From: Anseranas semipalmata
Lineage: Eukaryota; Chordata; Aves; Anseriformes; Anseranatidae
Assembly (NCBI GenBank): GCA_013399115.1
Contig: VXAA01006068.1
Span: 13,382-77,381 of the forward strand
Length of the DNA stretch: 64,000 bases
Direction of reading: 5' to 3'
Shown here: piece by piece, positions 1 through 11,263 of the stretch
Layout of the letters: each line of letters starts with the position of its first letter
Position numbering within the stretch: position 1 is the stretch's first letter
Notes under the pieces: generated by a model
What the model saw: the letters and a program-made list of their open reading frames with translations, nothing else
Databases searched by the model: none
Told to the model about the DNA's origin: nothing
Program-made: the position numbers and the translations under genes

Positions 1-189
1 TGGGCCGGCTCCGGGAGCCTTGGCCGTGCTCTGTGGCCGCTGGGGAAACCTAGGCTGAGGCCGCTGGTGCCAGGGAGCCTTTTCTTTCCGTTCCGTTCCT
101 GCCTAAATACAGCCCTTGTCTCGGTGTGTGTGGTGCCGGCCTCTAACGGTATCGAGACCCCCACATGGTTCCCGTGTGCAGTCAATAAA
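1..189. promoter_or_regulatory. GC-rich, CpG-containing left edge; possible CpG-island shore
   Basis: The first roughly 180 bases are clearly richer in G+C and CpG than the AT-rich sequence that follows, and include GGCCGGCTCCGGG near the edge. An AATAAA hexamer lies at 184-189. No open coding exon is visible on either strand. By remembered mammalian gene order, TBC1D22A lies head-to-head with CERK some tens of kb from it, so this could be the promoter flank of a minus-strand TBC1D22A whose exon 1 lies left of the window. The composition is seen; the gene assignment is inference. It could instead be part of a GC-rich repeat or an LTR-like fragment. Confidence 0.35.
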
Positions 190-3100
190 CTGAGCTATAA
201 ATTCATATAAAGTCTGCTTTTACTTGACAGTGCTCTGGGTATGATGTTCTCAGGCTTCAGTCCTTTTAGGTTGAGCCAGTAAATATACAGAGAGAAATCC
301 AGAATACTCTTGATGAAGAAATGCAAAATTTGCCGTGTCAACAGAAGGAGACATTGACTGAAAATAAAAGGACAGATTTCAATCGAATTACATCTAACAT
401 TTTATAACAAAATACATTTTGATTTTTTTTTCAGTTGAATAATTGATAAATACAATTATTTACCCATCTATATTTTTGTGGGTTAGGCAGACATAGTTTT
501 AAGCCTTCTCAGCATTAAAGTGCCCTTAAAGATTAGACTTCACATTATATCCATGTTTGTTTGTTTGTTTACTTTTTTGTTCCTCTCAGCAATTCTGATC
601 CAAAGATGCCTCATTTCTGCAAATAAAATGTGTATGTTTCCGCGGTACTCTGTGGAGCATGGCTCTTGAGAAAACAGTGCTAATTACAGATTTTTTTTTT
701 CCGCATCTTAATGCAAGACTAATATGTCAGTGACTGTGCAGGGAACATTCTGGCATAACTCAAAATTGGCATGTAGTATGATACCTGAGTTGTACCCAGC
801 ATTTGTTCTTCGGTGTGTATTTCAAATGCAAGTGGTTGATTAGAAGTAAAAGATAATAAAGTTTTCTGCGTGCTTTGGGATCTACCTTAGCAGTTACCTC
901 CTAAGAACTAACGATCTTTGTTTAGCAGATCTGGCAAGGTCATGATTCAAGAGTGGAAGCTGCATGTAATTTCAGTGCTACTTATAGACAGCTATGCTAT
1001 GGGTATCCTCTGCTAGTGTCCTTTAAATAAGATCCCTCTTAAAGATTATGGATCTGTAAGCATTTTGTAATGCATTGTGACCTTGAGTATCAGCAGTTTT
1101 AATACAATACACAAGAAGCATAGTGTAATATGAACTATGGCTATTAGCTAAAGTGAAAATGAAACCTGCAAGGTCATAAGTGGAACTTTGCTTGATCTCA
1201 GACAGATTAAGTTTACATTAGACCCATCGCTGTTAGAATATAAAAATGACATACTTTTGCTTGTGACAGTTAAAAAAGTGATAAATCCATAAAAGATGTA
1301 TTCTGTCATAAGCAGTAATATGGTTTTTGAAACTGTATTTCTGCTCTTTTTACTTGTTCATTGCTGATATTTGTCAAAGAGAAACTTAATTATTTTTAGC
1401 CTAGGTAGCGTAGGCCATCTGTAATCTTTGTAAAACTTGGCCTGAATCCTGAAGCAAAGCCACTTAACTTTTATGTCAGTCTGGTGCAGCCATGTGGAAC
1501 TTCTGGTTCATTTTAGAAGTGAAGGTTTTATTGAATTACATAATAAAGTCAGGACAAAGTTAACTGCATTATTTCATTTTCATTACATTCAGTATGTGCT
1601 ACATTGTTCTTAAATTTTCAGTGCAGTGAAAAGTTCTGTACCGGAAACAAATAACTGTTACATTGATTGTTCAAATGAATAGTCCAGATAATTCTGATGT
1701 GCAAATGGGGCTATATTTGTATTGTGAAGAATAGGGAGTATGTGTTGACAAAATCTCTGTCAGCATTACTGTGGAGAACTGCTGCCAGCTTAGACCCTTG
1801 GGCTGAAGTCATCCACAGTTGAACTGGGCCCTCTCTGTTGTTGACTTCCAAGAAGACAAGGACACTATTTTCATTCACTTTCTATTCACTTTTGTATTTT
1901 GTTCATTATTCTGTGTTTTGTTTTATCCCAAACACAGACCTGTGTTGCTAAGGAGATGGAAAGGATTTGGAAGGAAGAATCTTTCAAGACCCCATCGGGT
2001 AATTTAGGTACCATTCCTTATGCCTGTCACTTAAGATGATCTGACCACAAAAAGCATGTCCTTGTAAAGGACTTATGAAACAGTGCTACTGTAGTATCAC
2101 AGGAAGGTAATTTCACAACTATGCAGTACTTGGAAGGAGAATGAGGAAGAGGTCTCAATATGTGTTTTGGCAGTGTTCCTGCTTTAAAATTCTTGGTAAC
2201 AGAAATGTAACATGCAACTAAGGGCACATACAGATTTAGCTGTGTCAACCTCTTTATTGTATTTGAGAAGGAAATTTGCAAGTCTTCATGGGCTGCCATT
2301 CAAAGAGAATTATAACACTGCAGTCACTGGGATTCACCTACTGTAGTTGCAAAGTCTTCAAACACTCCCAAGACTCTGAATAAGCACTTGGGAAATTGAT
2401 TAATGTTGAATTGTGCTCAGCTGTAGTTACAGTGCTTCAAACATCCAAACTAACTATTTTAAAGTTGATGCAGCTATATTAAGTAAGCTCTTCACTACTG
2501 GGATCGCAGTTACAGTAATATTTCACTTACCGCTTGTATGGGAATTTTCATTATTTTGGAGCAAGAATAAACATTAACTGGCCTGTTGTAGTATTTGTTC
2601 AGTTTCATGCAAAGTTCTGTGCAAGAATTTATGGTTAGGAAGAGGTCTGTTGCCAGCATGGGCAGATAATGTATTGAGCTAATGAGAATTATCTGGACTG
2701 TGGGCAATACAGTCGATATTGATAGAGGAGTTAGGATTCCAGTGGCTTGTGAGTTTGATTACTTTTCTGGATTCTGTAAGTGTATAAAGTAGGAAAAGCA
2801 CTGATGAAAGGATCAAAAGCCTAATGTGGGGCAGAATGAGGATGCAGGACTATAGTGTAGGCTAAGCATAAATTAGTTTAAGCTTAAATTAGTGTTGGTA
2901 TTCAGCTCGGTTTCTTTCTTGTAGCTTTTTATTTTAATACAGAACTTCTATTAATATATATTTTTTAAAACTATTTTATAGAATGTTTTATGAGAAATAT
3001 GTCTCCCTAAAATACTGATTCAAGATATTGGGTCTCCAAAGGTCTGCTTTTTCTGAAATCCAATAGGCCATTTCAAAATTAAGCTCTTATTGATACCACA

Positions 3101-3949
3101 CCTAATTTTTTTTTTTTTTCAGCATGAATGAAATGCCTTAAATTAGCAAAATTCTTTGCTTTTACTTTTCTCGGGTGTTTTTCAGAATCCAGTCACTGCG
3201 TACAGTTGGTAAATGAAGATGCTCGGGAAGTTTCTGTATGTTCTAAAATGTAGAAATGTAGGCATGTTCTTGGCTGATCAAAATTAGAAGAAATATAGCT
3301 TGCACTAGCACTAGTTTGAGCAAAGTAGACGCTAGGTTATTTATTCTTTAGTGTGATAGCTGGTGAGTTATATATGCAGGTATTTCAGTGGACGTTCAGT
3401 TGCACCAATTTGCTTTTCAGCTCGTCTGTTGTAGAGAGCTTCAGCAAATATAGCTGTGCTGGTATACTTATACAGGTAGACTTTTCTGTGGAGGTACGGT
3501 ATCACACAGTACAGCTTTTCTCATGACACACAGGAAAGTGTAGATTGATGCTAAAGAAAATTAACTGAGCTGTCAACAGCACTCCTGTGCTAGCTTAGCT
3601 AGATTCACACAGGGAGGATTTGCTGATAAAGTTGTGTAAGCTAGGGAGTGTGCTTTTTCATGCTTATCCTTACATCGCTGTGTCAGCAGCACGCTATAAT
3701 GTAGACACAGCAGTGAGGTGTGGTTTAAAGTGACTTACTCTAAAAGCTAACAAGACTATGTCTCTCTATATCCATTTTTTGTTTGTTTGAATCAATAAGG
3801 AAAAAAAATAAACAATTAAAATGAGACACTTCCATATTGAAACATTAGTTTCTGCATGTTTTTACTGCTCTAACTAACTTGTGGAAGTGCTTCTGAATAT
3901 AGCACATAGTGCCTGCTATGGTGGCTGATCACTCTTTCAGTTTGGTTGA
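190..3949. other. Intergenic AT-rich DNA, no gene recognised
   Basis: I see no exon, RNA gene or classifiable repeat. Reading frames are short (at most about 90 codons), are not supported by codon-like composition, and do not resemble known families. Short poly-T runs occur near 426, 690 and 3110. Confidence 0.6.
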
Positions 3950-5660
3950 TGAAAATGCCATTTTATCCATCTACTTTATCATAAATGTCATGGAAGAAGC
4001 AGTTCTTTAAAATAAAATTGAGCAGAGGGAGTGAAGCTGACAAACTAACTAACCCAAGAACAGCATTCTGTCCAAAAAGAAAGGGGTAGTAGAAACACAG
4101 AGAGGCAGATACACTAGAGAAGACAACAATCTCAGAGGGTTCAGTATTTTGTGACAAAAAGATAATGGCACAAGGCAAGATAAATTGGAGAAGTAGTCAT
4201 GGAGAACCATGAAAGAAAGAGCAAATGGGTGTTGAAGAAGAGGGATAGTCAGTAACTAGATTGAAAGAGGTAGACATGGTCCACTAAATCATGTACTCAC
4301 AACAGTTCTTTCAGTGGAGTGCAGAGGAAAAGTGTGCATGACATGAGGGTCAGGAGGAGCATATTAGTCCTATGGGCAGAGAGAAAAAGGCAGTTCTCTG
4401 ACACACAGAGTGAGAAACAGCAAGATTTGAGCAAAACCTATATGTTAAGTGTGAACAAGAAAGTCCAGAAATGACAAGTAAATGTCATTTTGTACAGTGA
4501 ATGGTGGTCTAGAAATGAAGGTGGTCTGGAAGCAGGAGTGATTTCACCTTTGCTACTAGTTGATTTGACCTGATGGCTGGGCAGTGAGAGATTCAGAGGA
4601 AAGCATTTCAGAAGCAGAGATGCAGAGGAAAGCACATTTCAAATGTAGGCTTGGCAAAAATTACATTTTGGGGAGTTCGAGGAGGGATGGAATGCTATGG
4701 TAGTAGGATAATAGGCCACCAAAAGGCAGCCGCACATAGGAGGAAATCCCTTAAATATGGTTTGTATGTCCCACATCAGCCCCACAGCAACAGACCAAGT
4801 GACAGGGTACATCTGAAATAGGATCCAGCTACTAGAGGTAAGAGGGTTGGCATGAGAGCAGGAAGGGAAGAATGTGACGTAGGAGCTGAGAAGGATAATG
4901 GGACCCTATTCTCAGGTGGAGCTGTTCTGAGGAGCACTGGTCTAGGAGAAGGAGCCAAAGAGAGGAGTTTGTGACCTAATCATGATGAGCATCTAATTAC
5001 TGCAGCAGACTACGGTCTATGGACATACTGCTTAATGAGGTGCTATGTGGAAAGCTGGCATCCAAGAAAAGTATAAAAGTTAGAAGGAGAATGTGACGAA
5101 AGGAATACCAAACGTAGCCAAAGATGAAGGAACGCTAGAGGCAGAGACTCAAAAGAAAAAACATATTTTAGAAAGGTCTGAATGATGCTGCTTTTTTGTG
5201 CCCTTAAGGAAACTGAATTTCTAGTAGGGGCCCTCTGGTGTAGCAAGAAATGGTCATTAAAGACTTCTGTAAGACACTTCTGAGTAGCAGAATTGGGTGC
5301 TCAGTAAACCTCATGATGAAAAAGAAGGTAAGTATGTGTGAGGGAAAAAAACGGTAAGTAAAGAATTATTTTTTTCCCTTTTACTGTAAAGGAAGGTGCT
5401 GAAGTATACATGTATAGGAAAAGGAGTAGTCTGAGTAAAAGGGGAAAATGAGAACAAATGTGAAACCTAAGACTCAGGGACTTCTGTGAAGAATGTCAGC
5501 ATGAGTCCTTCAAAACTCAGGCATTTCAGGTCAATAAAAACATGGATAACGTGATTTGGGAGATGCAGCAGAAAAGGTCAACTGGGAGGATAGTACTGAA
5601 AGTTGGAAGAAAATCAGAGAGGAAGAAAGAGGGAAGGAATCAACATGAGAGAACTGGAAG
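3950..5660. other. Purine-rich (+ strand) intergenic tract, unclassified
   Basis: The + strand is strongly biased to A and G over about 1.7 kb, with many AGAGG, GGAAG and GAGAAAG words. The flanks on both sides lack this bias. No long reading frame and no CR1 signature is present. It has the texture of an old, decayed interspersed element, but I cannot assign a family. Confidence 0.35.
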
Positions 5661-7080
5661 AGTCCTTATCACAGACGGAGAGTCATCATAGCATTTTGTA
5701 ACTTTTTCTCTGTAAGTGGCTTTCTCTATTACGTGATTTGAACAAGATTTTGGAAAACAAAAAAAGGCAGACTTTCCAAAATACATTTGCAGTGATAGGG
5801 CACATGTATAGAATTGTGCACATTCACACTCCATCGGAGGTAATGGAGAAAGAAGATAGTGAAACTGAAAAGAGCATAAATATTTGCTGTCTGTGAGTAA
5901 ATGTCTCTGTCTCTTGTTTCTTCTTCTGTATGAGTAGTCAATGTGGGTGGTTTTAAAAATCTGTCAGTCATTAAAATATTAATAACAGTGCTAATGTTTA
6001 CATTTAATGCATCTTTAGGTGAAGGTTTTTAACTTTTTTTTTTAGTTTTATCTATGTCACACAGGTCATCTGGCACTTTCTGTTGGGTGTAGCCTAGCAC
6101 AGCACTGTTGTTCGGGGAGCACACACTCACTGACAGTCCGGAATATGAAACTGCTCCTTCCTGAGTTCTGATGCAATATGCAGTTGAAGGTTGCATGACT
6201 CAGAGGAGGGAGGACGCTTTGTAAGTGGAAGTCTTGGGTAGAAGACAGAGAAGTTGGCAAAAGTAACAAGTTCTCCTTCCAAGATACTTCTTGTTCCTTG
6301 AAATTCCAGTTAATTATGCCTTCAGTACATACAGTGAAGGTTTAAACATAGCATTGCACCATGACAGAACTTCAAACATAGAGAATTAAATTAGTGCATA
6401 TTTGGGTCTGAGCCATGATAGTTCTCTTCTGTTCATTATTGATAGAAGTTTCTTTTCTTTAAATTATACAAATCAAATCAGTTTCTGAACTTCAAATTTA
6501 GCTTGCTGTCATAACAAGGTGCAACAAAAAAATCATTGTAGCATTAGTGGATTTTTTCCTGAAGCTAAAAGATCTTCCCAGGTTGTTGGGAGAGCTTAAG
6601 AGGTGCTGGACAACCTACTTAGTGCTGTAGCTTGATGTGGAAATAGGTAATAACATTTCTCAAAAGTCAGTGAGAGTAGGCAATACATTGGAACAGACAC
6701 AGACCCACTTTTTTGCAGAGTCCTAATGAATAGCAAAACTGTCTACTATTGCTTTAATCTAAAATCTGGGCATTAAATAGAACAGAATAACAAAAGAGAA
6801 TGCAAAAGATGTATGTCTGGAGATTTTCTTCCACATCTACAAATTGGCATTTTTAAGTTTCACCTATAATTAATTACAGTACAAAACCAGATTTGGACAT
6901 GTAATATGACAGTGAGTAGGGCTCACCTCAGATCCATTAGGTTTCTTTTTATAACACTCACCTTGCTAAGTGGCCTCATTTTTTTTCCTCTTTTCAAAAT
7001 TTCTATTGCTGATTTTTTCTGAGAAAGTACCTGAAACCAAGGGACTAATAACTCTAAGAAGGAATCAAACAGCTGATTTC
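5661..7080. other. Intergenic DNA, nothing recognised
   Basis: AT-rich sequence with short chance reading frames only. No splice-bounded coding exon or classifiable repeat was seen. Confidence 0.55.
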
Positions 7081-7570
7081 AGAGAATCACAGAATCATTT
7101 AGGCTGGAAAAGACCTCCAAGATCATCCAGTCCAACCTATAACCTAACACTACCAAACCCTCCAATAAACCATGTCACTAAGCTCTACATCTAACCGTCT
7201 TTTGAAGACCTCCAGGCATGGTGACTCATCCACTTCCCTGGGCAGCCTGTTCCAATGCCTCACAACCCTTTCAGTAAAGAAGTTTTTCTTAATATCCAAC
7301 CTAAACCTCCCCTGGCGCAACTTAAGCCCATTCCCCCTCATCCTATCACCTGACGCATGGGAGAAGAGACCAATCCCCACCTCGCTACAGCCTCCTTTAA
7401 GGTACTTGTAGAGAGCAATAAGGTCGCCCCTGAGCCTCCTCTTCTCCAGGCTAAACAACCCCAGCTCCCTCAGCCTCTCCTCGTAGGACTTGTTCTCCAG
7501 ACCCCTCACCAGCTTCGTTGCCCTTCTTTGGACACGCTCCAGGGCCTCGATGTCCTTCCTGTAGTGAGGA
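7081..7570 (-). mobile_element. CR1 LINE 3' fragment, minus strand
   Basis: On the minus strand this encodes the conserved C-terminal tail of the CR1 ORF2 protein. An open frame of about 120 codons (7150-7509) contains [20 protein letters not shown], then a KYLKGG segment, and HWNRLPRE near its end. The element ends at 7081 in the octamer-like tail typical of CR1, which reads AGAATCACAGAATCA on the + strand. It is 5'-truncated, as most CR1 copies are, lacking the endonuclease and the reverse transcriptase core. The frame is well preserved, suggesting a fairly young copy, but it is a dead fragment and not a gene. Confidence 0.93.
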
Positions 7571-10563
7571 ATTTAGGTGCTTTGGTTCAACCTCTCAGTT
7601 TTGGTCATTTTGGTTCTAATGGACACCTTCCTCCAAAGTTTCAGAACGTGTACCAGGCATGCAGAGGAGTATTTCTCCTCATTATTTACGTTTCGGTTAT
7701 CCTGCTGTTGCTGTGACTACTGATACTGGCCTGCTCTTACCTGTGGTTTATAATAACCTATGATGAATTTATATGCAGATCTTCTCCTTTGGGCCTTCAT
7801 CAGGTGTTGAAAACCCCCAGATCCCTCATTTGTACTGCTTTTAAGTAGTCTGTGAAAGTCACATTTCCTTTTGCTTATTACCTGGCCAGTCTGTGCTTCT
7901 CATCCTATTTGATCCATTGTTCTAAACAGAGTTACTCAGAAGATGTATTCAACGTGGATGTATTCAAAATGGAGACATTGCATTTGGCATGGTGCTGGCA
8001 GCAATCATGTACTTGTCCCCTTCCATTTTTTTTGGTCAAAAAGGCTGTTTAGAAGCGAACTGTAACTCCACCTGTGTGTTTAGGAAGAATGGAGACATGA
8101 TACTACACAGAAGTTTGATGGATTATCTTCAGCAGATGTTTTCAGGTGTTAGTATGCATCAAGCTGTGTGTTAATCTGCATCTACAGTTTATCCTGAGAG
8201 CTAAGGTGAACATTTGTTCTCTGGTGATCTTCAAGACTGATTGCTGCAGACTTTTTTCTTTTGCTCTAGTTTTAGCCATCCATCTCCATCACCAGCACCT
8301 TTTGAAATTCCTCCTGGGGATTCTCCTTGGATGTCTATATCTAATTCAAACCTGGCATAGACCTCGCCTTTTATCCCTCCAGGCCGCTCTTCGTGCCTTC
8401 TCCATGTCTTCTGTGTCTGTGTCAGGGATTAGTTTTTGTTGATGTTCCTTGAGGATAGCAAAGCCTTTACCATGCTATTCAACCACTTTTTGCTCTCAAT
8501 TAATTTCTCTTTGATCCAAATGTATATTAGAAGGCAATTAAGTTTCACTGTTTGCTTTTTAATCCATTTCTGAGTTTCTCTGTATAGCAGTCTTAATTTG
8601 AGAATAGCCTTCTTTCCTTCTTTTTTTTTTTTTAGTGTTCCACACATTTTTAGTATTGAAATACTATTAATACAATTTCTGTAGAAAAGGATTAGTGATA
8701 GAGTGACTTCAGGTAGTGTTAGGTGACTGATAAATATGGGATAGAATATAAATTCACAGTTGGCTGTGCAGTGTGTTGCATAGATATAATTTCCAAAAAT
8801 ATCTTCAGTATAATACATTGTAGTTACTATTCAAGTCAAGTGAGTTGTATCAAAATCGTGTTTTCTTTCCTTGAAGAGGAATGGAATTTGCTACTTTAGA
8901 GGTATGTTTATATTAGGTCTCATTAGCTGCTCTTTATTACTTGAATTTTTTATCGCTGTTTCTGTGATTTGTGTATGCTCGCTTGAATAAAAGCAAATAT
9001 ATGTAAGAGTGATGAGTATAGCAAAAATATTGGAGTTGGAGCTCTAGATCATGCAGGATCCTTCCAGCATGATTTTCAGTAGAAAAGAATTACTCAGTGC
9101 TATTGCAGAAATGCTGTTGGCTGGTGAAAGAGGCAAAATTATATTGCAAAGAAAATAAGAGTAACTCCAGAGTATTTAGGTGAAAAAATTGTAATAAAAG
9201 TAGCAAAATATTTTATTATACATTCGTTTTGACGTTTTGCTGCTCCTTATCGAAGAGGTCTACTGTGTTAGTGAACTGGATTTACAAAGTCCTCACTGGC
9301 TGAAGATGATAAATGTTTTCCCAAATTTAAAAATTTTGCTAGAACTGGAAAAAAAAAATCAAAACCTGCATAATTTTGTTCTTTTTACTTGAATATAGGT
9401 TACAGGTTGTTACTTTTTAGAAATGGGTAGGAATAGTTCAAGCTTTTCAGCTAAGGGGAAAAAAGAAAACTCAGAATAAAACGTGAGAATGAAATATTTT
9501 GCTATTCATATCGCTTACTTGTATAACACAGCATGTATCATCATGTTGTAAAGTAATAAAAGAAAGAACAGCTTAGCTTCTAAACCTTGAAATGAAAATT
9601 TTGCAATTTCACTTGAATGATATTGACAGTTGTTTCAGGACTGGCAATCTTAGTGCAAGAAATGAACCAAGAATACTGACGTTAAACCACCAGAGAGGCC
9701 CTGAGTTTTGGAGAGAAAATGATAAGGCAATCACAGGCAGCTCCTCAGAAGCTAAAGCCATTTTAAATAGAAAGAGCTCAAAGGATTAATCTCTTATACT
9801 GAAATCCTGAAGTACAGTGGTAATAATTCTGATATGCATGGTCATTAGAATAAGATTTCACAAGTAGCCAGAGGAAATAAATATGTTACTCATCATTTTT
9901 CAAAAATCTCTAGCTCTGAAAATCAGCTATGAGTTGTAGAACAGAAACAACATTGAAACACTAATAAATCTTGAAAACTTCTGTGTTTTCTCCTTTTTGG
10001 TTTTGTTTTGAGTGAGGAAAGATTTGTACAAGGAGGTAGTATCTCATATTAAACTAACTAATATAGCCAAGGGTAGAATGGACAGGATTCTACCAGACAA
10101 ACTTTTGTCTTTTCTTTAAACAGACTAGAAAAAAAAGCCAAAAAATTCTTTCATACTGAATGAAGTTTTATAAATATTGTATGACAAAAATTTTTAATTC
10201 ATAGTTAATGCCATGCCATGTTCTTGTTCCCACGTTAATAATAATAATGGAATGATTAATGTTATTAATATCAAGCTGATCCCAATACCATCTTTATTGT
10301 TTATGATAAATAGGCTGTTAAAATTAATTTGTCTGTGGTACCCATCTGTTTGGACCAGTTCTCAGATAATGCTAGCCAACATTCTTATTAATGCTCTAAA
10401 AATAGAAATCACTGGTGCTGTGTATTTGTAAGTGACAAAAATTAAGAGTTGCAAATAATGATAATGGCAATCACTGCTCAAGAAGATAGGAGTCATAACA
10501 TGACGTAACAGTTGGAACTCGATACTCGAAGAAGCTAAGGGGAAATGCTATCCAAAGACTGAA
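7571..10563. other. Intergenic AT-rich DNA, no gene recognised
   Basis: Several overlapping short frames occur between about 7850 and 8820, including one of 129 codons on the minus strand. They are leucine- or lysine-rich chance frames in AT-rich DNA. None shows domain structure or paired splice signals that I can support. Confidence 0.55.
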
Positions 10564-10643
10564 AATCATAGAATCATAGAATGGTCTGAGTTGGACGGGA
10601 CCTTAAAGATCATTTAGTTCCAACCCCCTGCCATGGGCAGAAA
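10564..10643 (-). mobile_element. CR1 LINE 3' end stub, minus strand
   Basis: About 80 bases match only the extreme 3' end of a CR1 element in reverse: TCATAGAATCATAGAATGG, then a GGACGGGACCTTAAAGATC block and CCAACCCCCTGCCATGGGC. This is the non-coding 3' tail, a severe 5' truncation typical of aborted CR1 reverse transcription. Confidence 0.85.
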
Positions 10644-11258
10644 GATAAACAACTACATCACTCAGTAGGGGATGCAGGAGTTTCTTGATAAGTTGAGTTC
10701 TTTAAATCAAGACAAGATGTCTTGCTGAAAGATATGCTGTAGTGCAGCTACAATTCAGTGGCTTGATTGAGGTTTTACTGTGTGAAAATCTATGTTCTCT
10801 GTGCAGAAAATCAGAGGAGATGATCAAAACAGTCTCTCTGGCCTTAAAACCTGTGAATTGTTCTCAGAGCTATTCTCATTTGAATTTCTTATTATTCATC
10901 TCTCTTGTATTACTTAAACTCTACAATAGGGAAAAATACATTATGTTGTTTTAGATATGACATATCTATGTATGTAAATGCACTTTGATACAGATGCTGA
11001 GTCATATTGAAATCAAATTAAGATATGGTTTTATTAGAGTATTACCAAGACCAATGATATTTTTTTTCTTTGTGGCAAAAGAAAATTTGGTGGAACAAAC
11101 TTATTTAAATTGCATTGTCTAAAAATGAGCTTTCATATGTTTGCATAGACAAAAAAAGAGGGACGCCTCTGCATACTTTTTAGTCCAGCTAAGATCTCAA
11201 CTGCTGTCTGCATCTGCAAATGTATTCTGTCTTGGAAAAAAAAAAAAAAAAAAGGAGA

Positions 11259-11263
11259 NNNNN
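11259..11263. other. Assembly gap, 5 N
   Basis: Five N follow an 18-base A run. The nine bases AAAAGGAGA occur immediately on both sides of the gap, so the two sides may be an unmerged overlap with no sequence actually missing. Confidence 0.95.

Noticed and set aside
7150..7509. A 119-codon minus-strand frame as a gene
   Set aside because: It is the C-terminal piece of CR1 LINE ORF2 with the CR1 3' tail attached; the overlapping + strand frames are shadows.
8429..8818. A 129-codon minus-strand frame
   Set aside because: Lys/Ile/Leu-rich translation of AT-rich DNA including a poly-A-derived lysine run; no family resemblance.
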